A DNA stretch of 64,000 nt from Solobacterium sp. (GTDB taxonomy: Bacteria; Bacillota_I; Bacilli_A; Erysipelotrichales; Erysipelotrichaceae): NCBI GenBank assembly GCA_017510405.1, contig JAFWNG010000021.1, forward strand, positions 1-64,000, in the 5' to 3' direction. This document shows positions 61,483 through 64,000 of this stretch, in pieces. The notes beneath the pieces were generated by a model. That model did no database searches. It was given only the letters and a program-made list of their open reading frames with translations, and was not told the DNA's origin. The translations under genes were made by a program, and so were the position numbers. Each line of letters begins with the position of its first letter. The first letter of the stretch is position 1.

Positions 61483-64000
61483 CTAGTCTTCAATCTCAGT
61501 ATCAGTGCTCTTCAGGCCGGTATATACTAATCCATTGCTGTATGTCATCGTGCGTTCATGTGTACCATGGACTTCGATTCCATCCTTAGTCTGCCAGTAC
61601 TGACGTACTACAGTTGTCTTTCCGAGATAACTGTTAACTTCTGCGTATCCCAGATAGCCATCAAGTACACCTTTGGATTTAAATACCTTGCCTGCTGTAA
61701 GAGTGACAGTAGAAGTTCCGTTCGATGCCTTAACATTCATAGCTTCACAGACGATAGCCGGCTTGTTGTCAGTCTGTACTGTGAACCATGCTTTCTGATA
61801 GTTCAGGTCATCGAGATCCAGAATAGACCACATGGAGCCGATCTTCTTGTTTGATTTGTAATATGTGAAATGGGTATACGGACGAAGATATCCGGTAGGT
61901 ACTTCTTTCAGATAATAGGTTTCAAACGCAGCAGGTTCCATGGCGGTACCGATCGTGTCATATCCATCAGCGTATTTCCATGCGGCTTTATTGCTTTCCT
62001 GGATATACTCATAGGAATAAGCTTTACCATCTGTATCGAAATCTTTGCTGTCATCGCTGTAGTCAAGTGCTGCAGAATCATAACCTTCACTCTTTCCTGC
62101 GTAATCGCTGTAATAGCCGCCGTACAGGGTATCAGGATATGTTTCGGCATAGATATCAAATGTACGTTTTTCGTTATTTACAGTGATACGATCATCTGTC
62201 AGGAAGATTCTTTCAACTTCATTATTTGAAGAATGATATACATAGAAGAATCCGAGATACTGGTTCGTATATTCGACAGTATAATCAGTATTTGTCTGAT
62301 TGATCGTGCCGGTAACGACTTCACCGTCAACAGCTGCACCATTATCGGTTTCATCATCCTCGGTTGTTACGATCGGATATCCATCAGCAGGTGTATTTTT
62401 AGCACTATAAAGTGTTTCAGTATTCTTTGCCGAATCAAATATGTATCCATCCGGGACATTGATTTCTTCAATGGAATATGTTGATGTTGTTTCAAGATTC
62501 AGGAAACGAATGTTCCATCCAGCAGCGATCTTTACTGTGAACTCTGTTCCGCTGGCCACTCTATAATAAGTATCGTTGCCAACTACAACTGGCTCAGCGG
62601 TAGTTTCAAGATCATCTCTATACGGTACAGCTCCACCATATGTATTTGCAAAACTTCTGCAGGAGAACATGATATCATTTCCTGTTACAGGCTGTGTAAT
62701 CGTGACTTTATACTCAAACATCGTATCAATTGGTGCTTCATTGCCGGTAACGACTTTGGTCAGGTTCAGCCAGCTGACACGTTCATTAATAGCAGCTAAA
62801 GTTGTACTCTCTTCATCCAGTTTGTAATACTTAGTCACTGTTTCCCCATCAACTGTTTCTGTGACGCTGAAACCACTTGGATCTTCCGTATCTGACTCAA
62901 TGAACATCTTCATTGTTCCATCAACGATCATCGGATGATAAACAGGTGAATTGATTTCCCAGTATTCTGTCTTATCATTCTGCTCATCTTTGCGTTCTTC
63001 AATAACGTAGTAATCATGACCAGTTTCCAGAATCTCTCCGTGAGCTATCATACCGACAGAAATATAGATATCTTCTACCTTCCAATCGTTATCAGAATTC
63101 ACTTCAAGCGGGAGATAAGGTTCACCATTTTTAGTGAGAATGAGTTTCAGCCCATCAATGTCATCTTCTGTTCTGCTGTCCAGGAAGTTATGCCAGATTT
63201 TTTCGACCGAGATCGTTTCTGTCGGCAGCGGCATTGCTTCTTCGCTGTAGTTGATCGGATCGCGGTAATCTGTGCCGTTATATGAGTAAGAAGTAAAGAG
63301 ATGTGTATTTGTCAGAAGTGTATAGCCAGATGTTTTATCCCCGGTAACACCAGCCTTTTCAGCCTCGGAGATTACAATGCCGGATTCCACAGCTTCTTCT
63401 TCAGACAACGCCGGATCAGGATTCGAAGCAAGATAATCTGCATAACTGTAGAAACGAATGCCGTTATTCAAATCTGCAATCAGGTCATAAGCTGCCTGTG
63501 TCGGCCATACATCAAACTCAAGAGAATACGTTGTTCCGTTTGCAAGAACACCGGCTTCCGAAAGATCCCAGGTTACACCATTGCTTGTTGAGTAACCTGC
63601 ACTTGGTGCGTCTTCCCATTCTGTTTCTTCGCCGCCTTCCGGTTTGATGTAATACTTAAATCCGCCTGCGGTACCGCTGACAGCAGCACTGACGTTTGCC
63701 AGTGTCGGAATACCGTCGTCGACTGTAACGTTGCTGGAGCCCAGGTCATTAACGATCGTCGATGCAATGTTTTCAAAGGCGTTATTGATTGCGGATGCGC
63801 TTGTACCATCAATGAATGTTCCATTGACTCTGCCCTGATTTCCGTTATAGTTCATCAGATCCTGCAGATGAACCATGTCAGCTGTGCTGCCGCAGAAAAC
63901 GCCATACAGATTGTAACCGCTGAGGGCGGAAACATTAACTGCATTCGGAATTGCAGCATTATAGGCAGCCTGAACAAACTGACCTGTGCCCTGCTGCTGA
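61483..64000 (-). CDS. Large secreted VWA-domain surface protein (copy 2), N terminus outside window
   Basis: About 839 residues are visible and the frame runs off the window edge, so the signal peptide and VWA MIDAS are missing. The first visible residues (YNLYGVFCGSTADM) align with the end of the VWA domain of copy 1 (KLYGIYCGDSG). The rest matches copy 1 module by module: VDDGIPTLANVSAAVSG, SLEFDVWPTQAAYDLIADLNNG, TVEYTNQYLGFFYVYHS, PDTLYGGYYSDYAGK and DLDDLNYQKAWFTVQTDNK. It also ends in acidic residues (STDTEIED) without LPxTG or a membrane anchor. Confidence 0.85.
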   Translation of the reverse strand, partial: QQQGTGQFVQAAYNAAIPNAVNVSALSGYNLYGVFCGSTADMVHLQDLMNYNGNQGRVNGTFIDGTSASAINNAFENIASTIVNDLGSSNVTVDDGIPTLANVSAAVSGTAGGFKYYIKPEGGEETEWEDAPSAGYSTSNGVTWDLSEAGVLANGTTYSLEFDVWPTQAAYDLIADLNNGIRFYSYADYLASNPDPALSEEEAVESGIVISEAEKAGVTGDKTSGYTLLTNTHLFTSYSYNGTDYRDPINYSEEAMPLPTETISVEKIWHNFLDSRTEDDIDGLKLILTKNGEPYLPLEVNSDNDWKVEDIYISVGMIAHGEILETGHDYYVIEERKDEQNDKTEYWEINSPVYHPMIVDGTMKMFIESDTEDPSGFSVTETVDGETVTKYYKLDEESTTLAAINERVSWLNLTKVVTGNEAPIDTMFEYKVTITQPVTGNDIMFSCRSFANTYGGAVPYRDDLETTAEPVVVGNDTYYRVASGTEFTVKIAAGWNIRFLNLETTSTYSIEEINVPDGYIFDSAKNTETLYSAKNTPADGYPIVTTEDDETDNGAAVDGEVVTGTINQTNTDYTVEYTNQYLGFFYVYHSSNNEVERIFLTDDRITVNNEKRTFDIYAETYPDTLYGGYYSDYAGKSEGYDSAALDYSDDSKDFDTDGKAYSYEYIQESNKAAWKYADGYDTIGTAMEPAAFETYYLKEVPTGYLRPYTHFTYYKSNKKIGSMWSILDLDDLNYQKAWFTVQTDNKPAIVCEAMNVKASNGTSTVTLTAGKVFKSKGVLDGYLGYAEVNSYLGKTTVVRQYWQTKDGIEVHGTHERTMTYSNGLVYTGLKSTDTEIED

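Noticed and set aside
50272-64000. Lasso-peptide biosynthetic cluster
   Set aside because: Kinase, PqqD and nucleotidyltransferase fit, but no asparagine-synthetase-like cyclase, transglutaminase-like protease or ABC exporter is present, and the peptides have no clear core with Gly/Ser start and Asp/Glu ring position.

Overview
The window comes from a low-to-mid GC Bacillota (Firmicutes) chromosome. The evidence is a comFA-comFC-secA-prfB operon, strong AGGAGG ribosome binding sites, RpiR regulators beside sugar genes, a cellobiose-type PTS IIC with a 6-phospho-beta-glucosidase, and a 1-phosphofructokinase-like kinase. The repertoire (sulfoquinovose use, PTS, HicAB, TIR proteins, large secreted VWA proteins) fits an anaerobic gut Firmicute, perhaps Erysipelotrichia. 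That placement is inference from gene content only.

Layout. 1-310 holds the tail of an IS200/IS605 transposase and its end hairpin. 310-8233 (minus) is a housekeeping operon: comFA, comFC, secA, prfB (with its +1 frameshift), an rluA-type pseudouridine synthase, a macro-HTH protein and a VWA protein. 8457-13161 is an organic-acid module: CoA transferase, RraA-like aldolase, CitMHS carrier and RpiR regulator with clear operator-like repeats. 13408-14022 is hicAB. 14167-21501 (minus) is a six-gene sulfoquinovose cluster: sulfoquinovosidase, GPH transporter, fucose-isomerase-like isomerase, DUF4867 protein, sulfolactaldehyde-reductase-like dehydrogenase and PfkB kinase. 21784-28339 holds single metabolic genes. 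28415-36319 carries two unrelated TIR-domain proteins (one TIR plus about 18 TPRs) with a tRNA-Arg, an opine-dehydrogenase-like enzyme and a pRiA4b-type protein between them. 36424-40106 is a beta-glucoside PTS module. 40203-43638 is a tightly coupled operon of hydrolases and a methyltransferase under one palindrome. 43747-48785 holds a DUF3990 protein, two PII-like proteins with a DUF1538 membrane protein, tRNA-Pro, endonuclease V and a fructose-1-phosphate kinase-like enzyme.

From 49171 the content changes. A tyrosine recombinase is followed by two convergent, mirrored copies of one gene set (50272-58250 plus; 58712-64000 minus). Each copy has a large secreted VWA-domain protein, an ~80-residue acidic peptide with a lasso/RiPP-leader-like Y/WxxPx(L/I) motif near its N terminus, an intrinsic-terminator hairpin, an HPr-kinase-like ATPase, one or two PqqD-like proteins (RiPP recognition elements), a PF14907-type nucleotidyltransferase (fused to a family-2 glycosyltransferase in copy 1), and a one-TM protein with a short acidic tail. 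A ~300-bp imperfect palindrome lies exactly between the copies. Kinase, PqqD and nucleotidyltransferase are known as tailoring enzymes in some lasso-peptide clusters, but there is no lasso cyclase, leader protease or exporter here. This is the best candidate for an undescribed system: a peptide or surface-protein phosphorylation/glycosylation module tied to a VWA adhesin.
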